From assembly GCF_003594935.2 (NCBI RefSeq), contig NZ_CP043342.1, positions 3,348,001-3,412,000 of the forward strand: a stretch of 64,000 nt of DNA. The letters are read 5' to 3'. Origin of the DNA: Enterobacter huaxiensis. Lineage in GTDB: Bacteria; Pseudomonadota; Gammaproteobacteria; Enterobacterales; Enterobacteriaceae. The position numbers and the translations under genes are program-made. Numbering within the stretch: the first letter of the stretch is position 1; every line of letters starts with the position of its first letter. Positions 10,039-19,784 of this stretch are shown one piece after another. Below the pieces are notes generated by a model. It had not been told where the DNA came from. It ran no database searches and saw nothing but the letters and a program-made list of their open reading frames with translations.

Positions 10039-10089
10039 AGATAGCGAATATCAGTGGAAATGTCACCGGAAATAGGTGCGGTTAGCATT

Positions 10090-10124
10090 TGTCGGGTGGC
10101 GGCTTCGCCTTACCCGACCTACAG
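10090..10124. repeat. REP-like palindrome
   Basis: GTCGGGTGGCGG and CGCCTTACCCGAC form an imperfect inverted repeat around CTTCG, followed by CTACA. It looks like a solitary REP unit between the tRNA operon terminator and nadA. Confidence 0.6.
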
Positions 10125-10146
10125 GAGAGGTTTCTGAAACTTCAGA

Positions 10147-10179
10147 TAGCAAAAAAGCGCCTTTAGGGCGCTTTTTTAC
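10147..10179 (-). terminator. Terminator of the Lys/Val tRNA operon
   Basis: AAAAAAGCGCC and GGGCGCTTTTTT form a strong hairpin with loop TTTA. On the minus strand it lies just after the last tRNA-Lys and has a T-run, so it ends the tRNA transcript. Confidence 0.85.
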
Positions 10180-10181
10180 AT

Positions 10182-10257
10182 TGGTGGGTCGTGCAGGATT
10201 CGAACCTGCGACCAATTGATTAAAAGTCAACTGCTCTACCAACTGAGCTAACGACCC
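10182..10257 (-). tRNA. tRNA-Lys (UUU), fifth in operon
   Basis: A complete 76-nt tRNA on the minus strand, starting GGGTCGTTAGCTCAG and ending with encoded CCA. The anticodon loop CTTTTAA gives anticodon UUU. The T-loop GGTTCGAATCC is intact. It is the last tRNA in the transcript, directly before the terminator. Its sequence looks identical to the three other Lys copies. Confidence 0.97.
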
Positions 10258-10281
10258 CTTGCGGGATTTTTTTCTTCGAAG

Positions 10282-10357
10282 TGGTGGGTCGTGCAGGATT
10301 CGAACCTGCGACCAATTGATTAAAAGTCAACTGCTCTACCAACTGAGCTAACGACCC
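10282..10357 (-). tRNA. tRNA-Lys (UUU), fourth in operon
   Basis: An intact 76-nt tRNA-Lys with encoded CCA and anticodon UUU, 24 nt upstream of the last copy in the transcript. It follows the spacer that carries an 18-nt tRNA-Lys 3' fragment. Confidence 0.97.
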
Positions 10358-10404
10358 ATTCGGGTGCTGACTTCGAAGATTTTTACTCGGTTCCACTTTA
10401 AAAG

Positions 10405-10422
10405 TGGTGGGTCGTGCAGGAT
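10405..10422 (-). repeat. Orphan 18-nt tRNA-Lys 3' end fragment
   Basis: TGGTGGGTCGTGCAGGAT on the plus strand is identical to the last 18 nt of the tRNA-Lys genes, including the encoded CCA, but the sequence then diverges into unrelated DNA. It lies in the longest spacer of the operon (10358-10504). It resembles the tRNA 3'-end repeats of the E. coli tyrT operon (rtT) in arrangement. It may mark a deleted tRNA copy or a recombination scar. Confidence 0.85.
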
Positions 10423-10504
10423 GACTCGGCTTTGCCTCGCCCTTCGGGCCGTTGCTAAAGCAACGTTATCCTTCACGTTTAATATCTGAGTAAGACATTA
10501 AAAT
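10423..10504 (-). other. tRNA operon spacer with small hairpins
   Basis: The spacer beside the orphan fragment contains a perfect 6-bp stem, CGTTGC with loop TAAA and GCAACG (10450-10465), and a GGCCCGAAGGGC-type hairpin next to it. There is no second tRNA half. The hairpins may guide RNase processing; this is inferred. Confidence 0.5.
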
Positions 10505-10580
10505 TGGTGGGTCGTGCAGGATTCGAACCTGCGACCAATTGATTAAAAGTCAACTGCTCTACCAACTGAGCTAACGACCC
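10505..10580 (-). tRNA. tRNA-Lys (UUU), third in operon
   Basis: An intact 76-nt tRNA-Lys with anticodon UUU and encoded CCA, only 3 nt after the tRNA-Val in the transcript. This corresponds in position to lysW of E. coli. Confidence 0.97.
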
Positions 10581-10583
10581 GAG

Positions 10584-10659
10584 TGGTGGGTGATGACGGG
10601 CTCGAACCGCCGACCCCCTCCGTGTAAAGGAGATGCTCTACCAACTGAGCTAATCACCC
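10584..10659 (-). tRNA. tRNA-Val (UAC)
   Basis: A complete 76-nt tRNA starting GGGTGATTAGCTCAG with anticodon loop TTTACAC (anticodon UAC) and encoded CCA. It is the only Val tRNA in this cluster; E. coli has valT and valZ in the equivalent lysT-valT-lysW-valZ-lysYZQ operon. Confidence 0.97.
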
Positions 10660-10686
10660 ACTCTGTACTACCGGTTTTGCGTTAAG

Positions 10687-10762
10687 TGGTGGGTCGTGCA
10701 GGATTCGAACCTGCGACCAATTGATTAAAAGTCAACTGCTCTACCAACTGAGCTAACGACCC
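10687..10762 (-). tRNA. tRNA-Lys (UUU), first in operon
   Basis: An intact 76-nt tRNA-Lys with anticodon UUU and encoded CCA. It is first in the transcript, in the position of lysT in E. coli, about 50 nt downstream of the predicted promoter. Confidence 0.97.
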
Positions 10763-10811
10763 ACTTTTACGCTGTTTTCACGTTGTTTGATATCCCGTGG
10801 CAACGGCGGCA

Positions 10812-10840
10812 TATATTACTGATTTAAGAATTCTACGCAA
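10812..10840 (-). promoter_or_regulatory. Promoter of the tRNA operon
   Basis: On the minus strand TTGCGT (10835-10840) and AATATA (10812-10817) are spaced 17 bp and followed by a GC-rich GCCGCCG discriminator. A GC-rich discriminator is typical of stringently controlled stable-RNA promoters. Predicted by inspection only. Confidence 0.55.
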
Positions 10841-10888
10841 CAAAAATTTCGAGGAAGATCACTTAACTGCTTAGTAATCATGCTGCAC

Positions 10889-10914
10889 GACCAGAAATAA
10901 CACGATTTCTGGTC
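10889..10914 (-). other. 10-bp stem-loop after cpoB
   Basis: GACCAGAAAT and ATTTCTGGTC form a perfect inverted repeat with loop AACACG, 9 bp beyond the cpoB stop codon. No T-run follows on either side, so it is not a standard intrinsic terminator. It could protect the 3' end of the tol-pal mRNA or work with another factor. Confidence 0.6.
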
Positions 10915-10923
10915 ATGCGGTAA

Positions 10924-11718
10924 TCATCCCATCGAACTCAGACGTTTTTGCGCCTGTTTGGCACCTTCGGTACCCGGGAATTTTGTGACGACCTGCTGGT
11001 AAACCGCTTTGGCTTTCGCAGTGTCACCTTTGTCCTGCATGATCACGCCGACTTTGAACATCGCGTCAGGCGCCTTTGGCGATTTCGGGAAATTTTTCAC
11101 CACGGAGGCAAAATAAAACGCCGCATCGTCCTTTTTACCCTTGTTGTAATTCAGCTGACCGAGCCAATAATTTGCATTTGGCTGGTAAGTAGAATCAGGG
11201 TACTTCTTCACGAAGTTCTGGAACGCAGTGATAGCATCGTCCTGACGCGATTTGTCCTGCACCAGGGCAATGGCCGCGTTGTAGTCCGTATTCGCGTCAC
11301 CGCTCTGTACAGGCGCTCCTGTCGAGGCAGAAGCATCCCCTGCTGGAGCAGGCGTAGCTGTCGCTGCACCGCTTTGGTCGCCTGCTGCAGGCTGTGCTGC
11401 TGCACCACCGCTGTTCAGGCTATCCATCTGCAGCAAAATTTGCTTCTGACGCTCCACAACCTGGTTTAACTGATACTGACTTTCCTGAATCTGACCGCGG
11501 AGAGAATCAATATCGTTCTGGTTATCGGAAAGTTGTTGCTGGAGTTGGGTTAAAAGCTGACTGTGAGCGTTAGAAATACGCTCGAGTTGAGTGACCCGGT
11601 CTTCTACCGAGCCTGAGCCGACACTACTGATTGGTGCCTGAGCAAAAGCGGCCCAGGGGGCCGCTATTCCAACCAGTAACGACAGACTCATCAGATGATG
11701 TCTGAAGTTACTGCTCAT
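10924..11718 (-). CDS. cpoB: Cell division coordinator CpoB (YbgF)
   Basis: CpoB is a periplasmic protein that binds TolA and links Tol-Pal with PBP1B during division. The 264 residues show a signal peptide (about 1-26, LLVGIAAPWAAFAQA), a trimerising coiled coil (about 40-80, LERISNAHSQLLTQLQQQL), an Ala/Gly/Pro-rich linker, and C-terminal TPR-like repeats (about 140-262). These include DAITAFQNFVKKYPDS, DAAFYFASVVKNFPKS and AKAVYQQVVTKFPGT. It is the last gene of ybgC-tolQRAB-pal-cpoB, 9 bp after pal. Confidence 0.96.
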   Translation of the reverse strand: MSSNFRHHLMSLSLLVGIAAPWAAFAQAPISSVGSGSVEDRVTQLERISNAHSQLLTQLQQQLSDNQNDIDSLRGQIQESQYQLNQVVERQKQILLQMDSLNSGGAAAQPAAGDQSGAATATPAPAGDASASTGAPVQSGDANTDYNAAIALVQDKSRQDDAITAFQNFVKKYPDSTYQPNANYWLGQLNYNKGKKDDAAFYFASVVKNFPKSPKAPDAMFKVGVIMQDKGDTAKAKAVYQQVVTKFPGTEGAKQAQKRLSSMG

Positions 11719-11727
11719 GCAATTCTC

Positions 11728-12273
<546 letters not shown>

Positions 12274-12284
12274 TTAATTATTAT

Positions 12285-13577
12285 TTACAGATACGGCGAC
12301 CAGGCAGGTGATTTTACCTGTCCATCAGTTGCCGGAATACGCGCTTTGAAACGCCCATCTGTAGAAACCAGATTCAGCACAGATCCCATCCCCTGAGAAG
12401 AGCTGTAGATTACCATAGTGCCGTTAGGTGCCAGACTTGGCGTTTCATCCAGGAACGTTGACGAGAGAACTTGCACGCCACCCGTTACCAGATCTTGTTT
12501 GGCAATGTGCTGCTGACCACCCGCAGAACTGACCATTACCATCGTTTTACCATCGGCACTCACGTCAGCATCCTGGTTCTGAGAACCTTCCCAGGTAATA
12601 CGCTGCGGCGCTCCGCCGTTGACATTCACTTTATAAACTTGTGGACGGCCGGCCTGGTCGGACGTAAAGGCCAGGTTCTGGCTGTCCGGGAACCAGGTTG
12701 GTTCGGTGTTGTTGCTGCGACCATCCGTGACCTGACGAATCTGACCAGAACCGATGTCCATTACGTACAGGTTCAGGCTACCGGTTTTAGACAGCGCAAA
12801 GGCCAGTTTAGATCCATCCGGCGAGAACGCAGGCGCACCGTTGTGACGTGGGAACGACGCAACCTGACGCACGGCACCGTTAGACAGCGTCTGGATAACC
12901 AGCGCAGAGCGGCCGCTTTCGAAGGTGACGTAGGCCAGTTTAGAACCGTCAGGAGACCACGCCGGAGACATCAGCGGCTGCGGTGAACGATGAACGGTGA
13001 ACTGGTTGTAACCATCGTAATCCGATACGCGCAGCTCATACGGGAACTGGCCGCCGTTGGTCTGCACAACGTAAGCGATACGGGTACGGAACGCGCCTTT
13101 AATACCGGTCAGCTTCTCAAACACTTCGTCACTTGCCGTGTGGCCAGCATAACGCAGCCACTGCTTGTTCACTTTATAGGTGTTCTGAGCCAGAACGGTA
13201 CCTGGCGCACCGCCGGTATCCACCAGCTGGTAAGCCACGTTGTAGCCACCGTCTGGTGCAGGGGTAACCTGACCGACAACGACGGCATCAATGCCCAGCG
13301 CAGACCACGCAGCAGGCTGTACTTCCTGCGCGGTGCCCGGCTGCTGTGGCAGACGAGAGCGATCTAATGGGTTAAATTTGCCGCTGTTACGCAGGTCAGC
13401 CGCAACGATGCCGCCGATATCTTCAGGCGCCGCACCCGGGCCAGCCCACTGGAACGGAACAACACCGATTGGACGCGCCGAGTCGTTCCAGTCGGTAATG
13501 TCGATGCTTACTGTTGCATGCACTGTTGCAGTCAACAGGACTAAAAAGCCAAATGCTAATCGTAATGCCTGCTTCAT
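12285..13577 (-). CDS. tolB: Tol-Pal system protein TolB
   Basis: TolB is a periplasmic six-bladed beta-propeller that binds Pal and TolA. The product is 430 residues from the second of two adjacent ATG codons (13577), matching the E. coli length. It has an N-terminal signal peptide (about 1-21), an alpha/beta domain (about 22-160) and propeller repeats marked by [17 protein letters not shown] and SPAWSPYL. It is separated from pal by 35 bp and from tolA by about 110 bp; E. coli has an internal promoter in the equivalent region. Confidence 0.97.
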   Translation of the reverse strand: MKQALRLAFGFLVLLTATVHATVSIDITDWNDSARPIGVVPFQWAGPGAAPEDIGGIVAADLRNSGKFNPLDRSRLPQQPGTAQEVQPAAWSALGIDAVVVGQVTPAPDGGYNVAYQLVDTGGAPGTVLAQNTYKVNKQWLRYAGHTASDEVFEKLTGIKGAFRTRIAYVVQTNGGQFPYELRVSDYDGYNQFTVHRSPQPLMSPAWSPDGSKLAYVTFESGRSALVIQTLSNGAVRQVASFPRHNGAPAFSPDGSKLAFALSKTGSLNLYVMDIGSGQIRQVTDGRSNNTEPTWFPDSQNLAFTSDQAGRPQVYKVNVNGGAPQRITWEGSQNQDADVSADGKTMVMVSSAGGQQHIAKQDLVTGGVQVLSSTFLDETPSLAPNGTMVIYSSSQGMGSVLNLVSTDGRFKARIPATDGQVKSPAWSPYL

Positions 13578-13686
13578 CATATCTCCCTTATCCGAACAAT
13601 CAGCCCTGGATAATTTAGCAGAAGGTTAACAAACTCAAATACACAACACTATCAGAACCCGGTAACGGTTATCGTTACCGTTCTGC

Positions 13687-14940
13687 TTACGGCTTAAAGT
13701 TCAGCGAGGCGTCTTTAAATACCTCATAAACGGCCTGAGTTGGTGGCTTCGGCAGCTTCGCCTGATTCACCGCCACAAGCGCAGCCTGGCATAACGCGTC
13801 ATCGCCCCCTTCTGACTCAACGCTCAGCACGGTACCATCAGTATGCAGTTTAATATGCAGTCTGCATGTTTTCCCTGTATACAATGATTTATCGTTAAGT
13901 CTGCTGGATATCGCCGCAGCAATCTGGTTCTTGTAGTCGTTGATCTCAGCGCCAGAGGCACCATTGTTCTTAGTGTTACCACTTCCAGCCGGGGCTGCAT
14001 TACTCCCTTTCGCTCCACCGCCCGTTTTCGGTGCATTCTTACCCGAGCTCAGGTCGCCCAGCAGGTCGTCAACGCCTGCGGCAGCAGCGGCTTTCTCAGC
14101 GGCAGCAGCTTTTTTCGCTGCAGCTTTTTCAGCAGCCGCTTTCTTATCGGCAGCGGCTTTCTCAGCTGCAGCTTTTTTATCAGCTGCGGCTTTTTCCGCG
14201 GCGGCGGCTTTTTCTGCTGCGGCCTTCTCTGCAGCAGCCGCTTTCTTCGCAGCATCGGTAGCAGCTTTCTTCTCTGCTTCCTGAGCGGCTTTCTTCGCGG
14301 CTTCTGCTTCGGCTTTCTTCTGAGCATCAGCAGCAGCTTTCTTTGCAGCTTCTGCCTCAGCTTTCTTCTGTGCGTCAGCGGCTGCTTTCTTCACGGCTTC
14401 AGCCTCGGCAACTTTTTTGGCATCCGCAGCGGCTTTTTTCGCGGCGTCGGCCGCAACTTTCGCCTGGGCATCAGCCTGCGCTTTCGCGTCTGCCGCAGCT
14501 TTTGCTGCCGCCTCTTCCGCCTGCTTTTGCTGTTCCTGCGCTTTCTGAGCGGCAGCTTCAGCCTGCTTCTGCTGCTCAGCCTGCTCTTTTGCCGCTTCCT
14601 GCGACTGTAAACGTTCTTTCTCAAGCTGCTTCAGACGTTCCTGCTCTGCGGCCTGCTTTTCACGCAGCTCCTCCGCCTGCTGTTGCGCCTGTTTTTCACG
14701 CTGCTCTTCAGCGCGTTTTGAGCTCGCCTGCTGCTGTTGCTGACGATTATAGTTCTGCAATACTGCACCGGGATCCACCATGACGGCGTCGATGGAAGAT
14801 CCCCCACCGCCGCCCGCAGATTCATCAATGTGCTCGTCGAACGAACTCCAGATCAGCGCTGCAAAAAGAATAACGTGCAGCACTGCGGAGACGATTATCG
14901 CTCGCTTAAGCTTGTCGTTCTGTTCGGTTGCCTTTGACAC
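13687..14940 (-). CDS. tolA: Tol-Pal inner-membrane protein TolA
   Basis: TolA spans the periplasm and transmits TolQR energy to the outer membrane. The 417 residues comprise a single N-terminal membrane helix (about 14-34, AIIVSAVLHVILFAALIWSS), a long alpha-helical domain II of Ala, Lys, Glu and Gln repeats (about 60-290) and the C-terminal globular domain III (about 315-417, with a CRLHIKLHTDGTV strand). The domain II repeats KKAAADAQKKAEAEA and AAAEKAAADKK make this the most repetitive coding DNA in the window, prone to unit-number change. Confidence 0.97.
   Translation of the reverse strand: MSKATEQNDKLKRAIIVSAVLHVILFAALIWSSFDEHIDESAGGGGGSSIDAVMVDPGAVLQNYNRQQQQQASSKRAEEQREKQAQQQAEELREKQAAEQERLKQLEKERLQSQEAAKEQAEQQKQAEAAAQKAQEQQKQAEEAAAKAAADAKAQADAQAKVAADAAKKAAADAKKVAEAEAVKKAAADAQKKAEAEAAKKAAADAQKKAEAEAAKKAAQEAEKKAATDAAKKAAAAEKAAAEKAAAAEKAAADKKAAAEKAAADKKAAAEKAAAKKAAAAEKAAAAAGVDDLLGDLSSGKNAPKTGGGAKGSNAAPAGSGNTKNNGASGAEINDYKNQIAAAISSRLNDKSLYTGKTCRLHIKLHTDGTVLSVESEGGDDALCQAALVAVNQAKLPKPPTQAVYEVFKDASLNFKP
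14049..14770 (-). repeat. tolA domain II in-frame repeats
   Basis: Repeating GCTGCTTTC/GCAGCTTTTTT-type units encode KKAAADAQKKAEAEA and AAAEKAAADKKAA periodicities. The units are multiples of three bases, so gain or loss of copies would change TolA length without a frameshift. This also explains the long alternative frames on both strands here, which are not genes. Confidence 0.8.
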
Positions 14941-14968
14941 TATCGGTTCCCAAAAACTACGCAGATGA

Positions 14969-15397
14969 TCAAATAGGCTGAGTCATTAAGCCAACCGACT
15001 TAACGCCCGCACTATGTAGCAAGTTCAGCGCTTTAATAATTTCATCGTACGGTACGTCTTTCGCACCCCCGATCAAGAAGACCGTTTTCGGATTTGACTC
15101 CAGGCGTCGTTGCGCTTCTGCAATAACCTGCTCAGGCGGCAGCTGATCCATACGATCTTTCTCTACCACTACGCTGTACTGCCCTACGCCGGAAACCTCA
15201 ATGATGACCGGAGGATCGTCATTGCTGCTTACCGCCTGTGACTCTGTCGCATCCGGCAGATCCACTTCCACGCTCTGGGTAATGATGGGGGCTGTCGCCA
15301 TAAAGATCAGCAGCAGTACCAACAGTACGTCCAGCAGCGGAACGATATTAATTTCGGACTTGAGCTCGCGACGACCTCGTCCACGCGATCTGGCCAT
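14969..15397 (-). CDS. tolR: Tol-Pal stator protein TolR
   Basis: TolR is an ExbD/MotB-like inner-membrane protein that works with TolQ to use proton motive force. The 142 residues have one membrane helix (about 19-39) with the essential aspartate in NIVPLLDVLLVLLLIF (Asp23), and a periplasmic domain after it. The gene starts 3 bp after the tolQ stop and is followed by tolA after 28 bp. Confidence 0.98.
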   Translation of the reverse strand: MARSRGRGRRELKSEINIVPLLDVLLVLLLIFMATAPIITQSVEVDLPDATESQAVSSNDDPPVIIEVSGVGQYSVVVEKDRMDQLPPEQVIAEAQRRLESNPKTVFLIGGAKDVPYDEIIKALNLLHSAGVKSVGLMTQPI

Positions 15398-15400
15398 GGT

Positions 15401-16494
<1,094 letters not shown>

Positions 16495-16598
16495 TTTACA
16501 TCCTGGTAATACAAGAAAAGTTGGAGCTTTCAAACTTCGCTACTATACGCGCGGGAATGATGGTTTGGAATGGGAGAAAGTAAACGGAGAGTAAATTT

Positions 16599-16620
16599 TT
16601 ATGGGCTCGGGTAAGCCCAT
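16599..16620 (-). terminator. Possible terminator of the cyd operon
   Basis: ATGGGCT and AGCCCAT form a 7-bp perfect stem about 25 bp after the ybgE stop. On the minus strand the hairpin is followed by AAAAATTT rather than a clean T-run, so this is a weak candidate. Confidence 0.4.
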
Positions 16621-16642
16621 ATCGTTATAGGACATTTCTTAT

Positions 16643-16933
16643 TCAGGAGAAGAAGAAAATCAGGCCTGCGAGAAGTACGAGGTCGGCAATCAGCGGGCAA
16701 AAGATCCCCTGCCAGTGAAGCGCTTTCGGACGAAAGCCCACGCCGTGAATGACGCCTGCACAGACAGCCCACATAATGAGGAAGCCGTGCCAGATTTCCA
16801 GCTCGCTGGTCTTTGCCGCAAAGCGCGACGGGTCCCAGAAAATACAACCTGCCAGCAGTAATGCCATCACTAAAGAAAGCGCCCTTAACGGGCGCTTATC
16901 CATTACCGCATATAACGTTGCGATAATGTTCAT
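16643..16933 (-). CDS. ybgE: Cyd operon protein YbgE
   Basis: YbgE is a small inner-membrane protein of the cytochrome bd operon with no settled function. The 96 residues hold three hydrophobic segments (about 18-34, 47-65, 73-94). Its ATG overlaps the cydX stop codon by one base (TAATG), so it is translationally coupled to cydX. Length and position match E. coli. Confidence 0.93.
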   Translation of the reverse strand: MNIIATLYAVMDKRPLRALSLVMALLLAGCIFWDPSRFAAKTSELEIWHGFLIMWAVCAGVIHGVGFRPKALHWQGIFCPLIADLVLLAGLIFFFS

Positions 16934-17046
16934 TAGTGTTTTTCTTCACCCGTTTTAGTCGCTTCAACGTGCTCAAGCGCCAGGGCGGTGATGATGCCAA
17001 ATGCACAGGCAAGAAGCGTCCCTAAAATCCATGCGAAATACCACAT
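16933..17046 (-). CDS. cydX: Cytochrome bd-I small subunit CydX
   Basis: CydX is a 37-residue single-span protein needed for a stable and active cytochrome bd-I oxidase. The ORF reads MWYFAWILGTLLACAFGII and ends with a charged tail (EATKTGEEKH). It lies 14 bp after cydB and overlaps ybgE by one base. The N-terminal WYFAW motif and conserved Glu near residue 25 are family hallmarks. Confidence 0.95.
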   Translation of the reverse strand: MWYFAWILGTLLACAFGIITALALEHVEATKTGEEKH

Positions 17047-17060
17047 ATTCAGCTCCTTAC

Positions 17061-18200
17061 TTAGTACAGGGAATGAGTGTTGCTCTCGATATCTTCTTTA
17101 GTAATACGACCGAACATTTTCCAGTAACACCAGCTGGTGTAGAGCAGGATAATCGGTACGAATACACAAGCGACATACGTCATCAGGTTCAGCGTCAGCT
17201 GGCTGGATGTTGCATCCCACATGGTCAGGCTAGCATTCATCATGGTGCTGGACGGCATAACGAATGGGAACATCGCGATACCGGCAGTCAGGATGATGCA
17301 CGCCAGGGTCAGTGAAGAGAACACAAACGCCATTGCGCCTTTTTCCAGACGAGACATCAGCATCGTCAGCAGCGGCAGCACTACGCCCAGCGCCGGGATA
17401 GCCCACAGAGCAGGTGTATTGTTGAAGTTCACCAGCCAGGCACCTGCCTGACGCGCAACTTCTTTGGTCAGCGGGTTAGACGGTGCAGCGTGGTTAATAG
17501 CAGACGTAATCACGTAGCCATCAATACCGTACACCACCCAGACGCCGGCCAGTGCGAAGCAGACCAGCGTCACCAGTGCAGCAACCTGCGCCGTTGCACG
17601 AGAACGCAGGTGCAGTTCGCCAACGGTACGCATCTGCAGATACGTCGCGCCCTGAGTAATGATCATTCCCACACTCACTACGCCCGCCAGCAGACCAAAC
17701 GGGTTCAGCAGCTGGAAGAAGTTACCGGTGTAGTAAAGACGCATGTACTCGTCGATGTGGAACGGTACACCCTGCAGCAGGTTACCGAACGCCACGCCAA
17801 TCACCAGCGGTGGGACGAAGCTACCGATAAAGATGCCCCAGTCCCACATGTTGCGCCAGCGGGTGTCTTCAATCTTGGAACGGTAGTCGAAGCCTACCGG
17901 ACGGAAGAACAAAGAGGCCAGCACCAGAATCATCGCCACGTAGAAGCCGGAGAACGCAGCCGCGTAGACCATCGGCCAGGCCGCGAACAGCGCGCCGCCT
18001 GCGGTGATCAGCCACACCTGGTTACCGTCCCAGTGCGGGGCGATGGAGTTGATCATGATTCGACGCTCGGTGTCATTACGACCGAGGAAACGGGTGAGCA
18101 TGCCCACGCCCATGTCGAAACCATCCGTGACCGCAAAACCGATCAGCAGAATACCGACCAGCAGCCACCATATAAAACGCAATACTTCATAATCGATCAT
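17061..18200 (-). CDS. cydB: Cytochrome bd-I ubiquinol oxidase subunit II CydB
   Basis: CydB is the second integral subunit of the high-oxygen-affinity quinol oxidase. The 379 residues form about nine membrane helices, with the family N-terminus RFIWWLLVGILLIGFAVTDG (about residues 8-27) including the conserved aspartate. The gene follows cydA after 15 bp and is followed by cydX after 14 bp. Inner-membrane location is clear from hydropathy. Confidence 0.98.
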   Translation of the reverse strand: MIDYEVLRFIWWLLVGILLIGFAVTDGFDMGVGMLTRFLGRNDTERRIMINSIAPHWDGNQVWLITAGGALFAAWPMVYAAAFSGFYVAMILVLASLFFRPVGFDYRSKIEDTRWRNMWDWGIFIGSFVPPLVIGVAFGNLLQGVPFHIDEYMRLYYTGNFFQLLNPFGLLAGVVSVGMIITQGATYLQMRTVGELHLRSRATAQVAALVTLVCFALAGVWVVYGIDGYVITSAINHAAPSNPLTKEVARQAGAWLVNFNNTPALWAIPALGVVLPLLTMLMSRLEKGAMAFVFSSLTLACIILTAGIAMFPFVMPSSTMMNASLTMWDATSSQLTLNLMTYVACVFVPIILLYTSWCYWKMFGRITKEDIESNTHSLY

Positions 18201-18215
18201 TTGATGACTCCTGTC

Positions 18216-19784
18216 TTAGCGTGCCGGCTGAGTAGTCACGGTAGACTGCTCGTAGTGATAGCGACCGGTTTTCAGGCTGCTTGGGCCAAGGCGCGCGAAC
18301 TTGAACATCAGGAACAGTTCAGCCACCAGGAACAGGGTGTACAGACCACAAATCAGCAGCATGGAGAAGATCAGATCGCCAGCGGTCAGGGAAGAGTTCG
18401 CTACCGCCGTTGGCAGCACCTCACCGATTGCCCATGGCTGACGTCCGTATTCCGCAACAAACCAACCGGATTCAATCGCAATCCATGGCAGTGGAATACC
18501 GTACAGCGCGGTGCGCAGCAGCCATTTCTTCTCACCGATACGGTTACGAATCACTGACCAGAAGGACGCCGCGATGATCAGAAGCATAATGATGCCGCAG
18601 CCCACCATGATACGGAACGCGAAGTACAGCGGCGCAACGCGTGGAATGGAGTCTTTGGTCGCCATCTGAATCTGTGCTTCCGTCGCGTCAGAGACGTTCG
18701 GGGTATAGCGTTTCAACAGCAGACCGTAGCCCAGGTCTTTCTTCACGTCGTTAAACTGGTCGCGAACGGCCTGGTCAGTTGAACCGGAGCGCAGCTGTTC
18801 CAGCAGCGAGTAAGCTTTCATCCCGTTACGGATACGCTCTTCATGCTGCACAAGCAGATCCTTCAGGCCCGTCACCTGCTTGTCGACGGAGCGCGTCGCG
18901 ATGAGACCCAGCGCGTAAGGAATTTGAATCGCAAAGCGGTTTTCCTGCGCGTCCTGATCCGGCACACCGAACAGGGTAAAGGCAGCCGGAGCCGGTTGCG
19001 TTTCCCATTCAGCTTCAATGGCGGCCAGTTTGGTTTTCTGCACGTCGCCCATTTCGTAGCCGGATTCATCACCCAGAACAATAACGGACAGAATCGCGGC
19101 CATACCAAAGCTCGCGGCGATAGCAAAAGAACGCTTAGCAAACGCGAAGTCACGACCGCGCAGCATATAGTAGGCGCTGATGCCCAGCACGAACATCGCG
19201 CCGCACACATAGCCCGATGCTACGGTGTGAACGAATTTAACCTGTGCTACCGGGTTCAGGACCAGCTCGGCAAAGCTGACCATCTCCATACGCATGGTTT
19301 CAAAGTTGAAATCAGAGGCGATTGGGTTCTGCATCCAGCCGTTCGCCACCAGGATCCAGAGTGCGGACAGGTTCGAGCCTAATGCGACCAGCCAGGTGAC
19401 CGCCATATGCTGGACTTTGCCCAGACGGTCCCAACCGAAGAAGAACAGACCTACAAAGGTGGATTCGAGGAAGAAGGCCATCAGACCTTCAATGGCCAGC
19501 GGCGCACCGAAGATATCCCCTACATAGTGGGAATAGTAAGACCAGTTAGTCCCGAACTGGAACTCCATGGTCAAACCGGTTGCCACGCCCAGCGCAAAGT
19601 TGATACCAAACAACTTGCCCCAGAACTTGGTCATATCTTTATAAATCTGTTTGCCGGAGAGGACGTAAACCGTTTCCATGATCGCCAACAGGAACGCCAT
19701 ACCGAGCGTCAGTGGTACAAACAGGAAGTGGTACATCGCGGTCAAGGCAAACTGTAAGCGCGACAGTTCGACTATGTCTAACAT
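18216..19784 (-). CDS. cydA: Cytochrome bd-I ubiquinol oxidase subunit I CydA
   Basis: CydA carries haems b558, b595 and d and oxidises ubiquinol while reducing oxygen to water. The 522 residues match E. coli. Visible features are the haem-ligand His19 region ([15 protein letters not shown]), the His186 region ([14 protein letters not shown]) and the quinol-binding Q-loop between about residues 250 and 390. The [18 protein letters not shown] block follows the Q-loop. The upstream region contains a perfect FNR box and several GTTAA ArcA-like half-sites, consistent with microaerobic induction. Confidence 0.98.
   Translation of the reverse strand: MLDIVELSRLQFALTAMYHFLFVPLTLGMAFLLAIMETVYVLSGKQIYKDMTKFWGKLFGINFALGVATGLTMEFQFGTNWSYYSHYVGDIFGAPLAIEGLMAFFLESTFVGLFFFGWDRLGKVQHMAVTWLVALGSNLSALWILVANGWMQNPIASDFNFETMRMEMVSFAELVLNPVAQVKFVHTVASGYVCGAMFVLGISAYYMLRGRDFAFAKRSFAIAASFGMAAILSVIVLGDESGYEMGDVQKTKLAAIEAEWETQPAPAAFTLFGVPDQDAQENRFAIQIPYALGLIATRSVDKQVTGLKDLLVQHEERIRNGMKAYSLLEQLRSGSTDQAVRDQFNDVKKDLGYGLLLKRYTPNVSDATEAQIQMATKDSIPRVAPLYFAFRIMVGCGIIMLLIIAASFWSVIRNRIGEKKWLLRTALYGIPLPWIAIESGWFVAEYGRQPWAIGEVLPTAVANSSLTAGDLIFSMLLICGLYTLFLVAELFLMFKFARLGPSSLKTGRYHYEQSTVTTQPAR

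Noticed and set aside
10405-10422. Attachment site (att) at the tRNA-Lys fragment
   Set aside because: An 18-nt tRNA 3' duplicate could be an att remnant, but no integrase or foreign DNA lies between it and a full tRNA; the 80-bp spacer is too short for an island.
13940-14284. Ala-rich open frame opposite tolA
   Set aside because: It mirrors the TolA domain II repeats; the amino-acid make-up follows from the repeat codons and there is no ribosome-binding site.
17490-18557. 355-codon His/Gln-rich frame antisense to cydB and cydA
   Set aside because: Composition is the complement of hydrophobic membrane codons; not a real gene.
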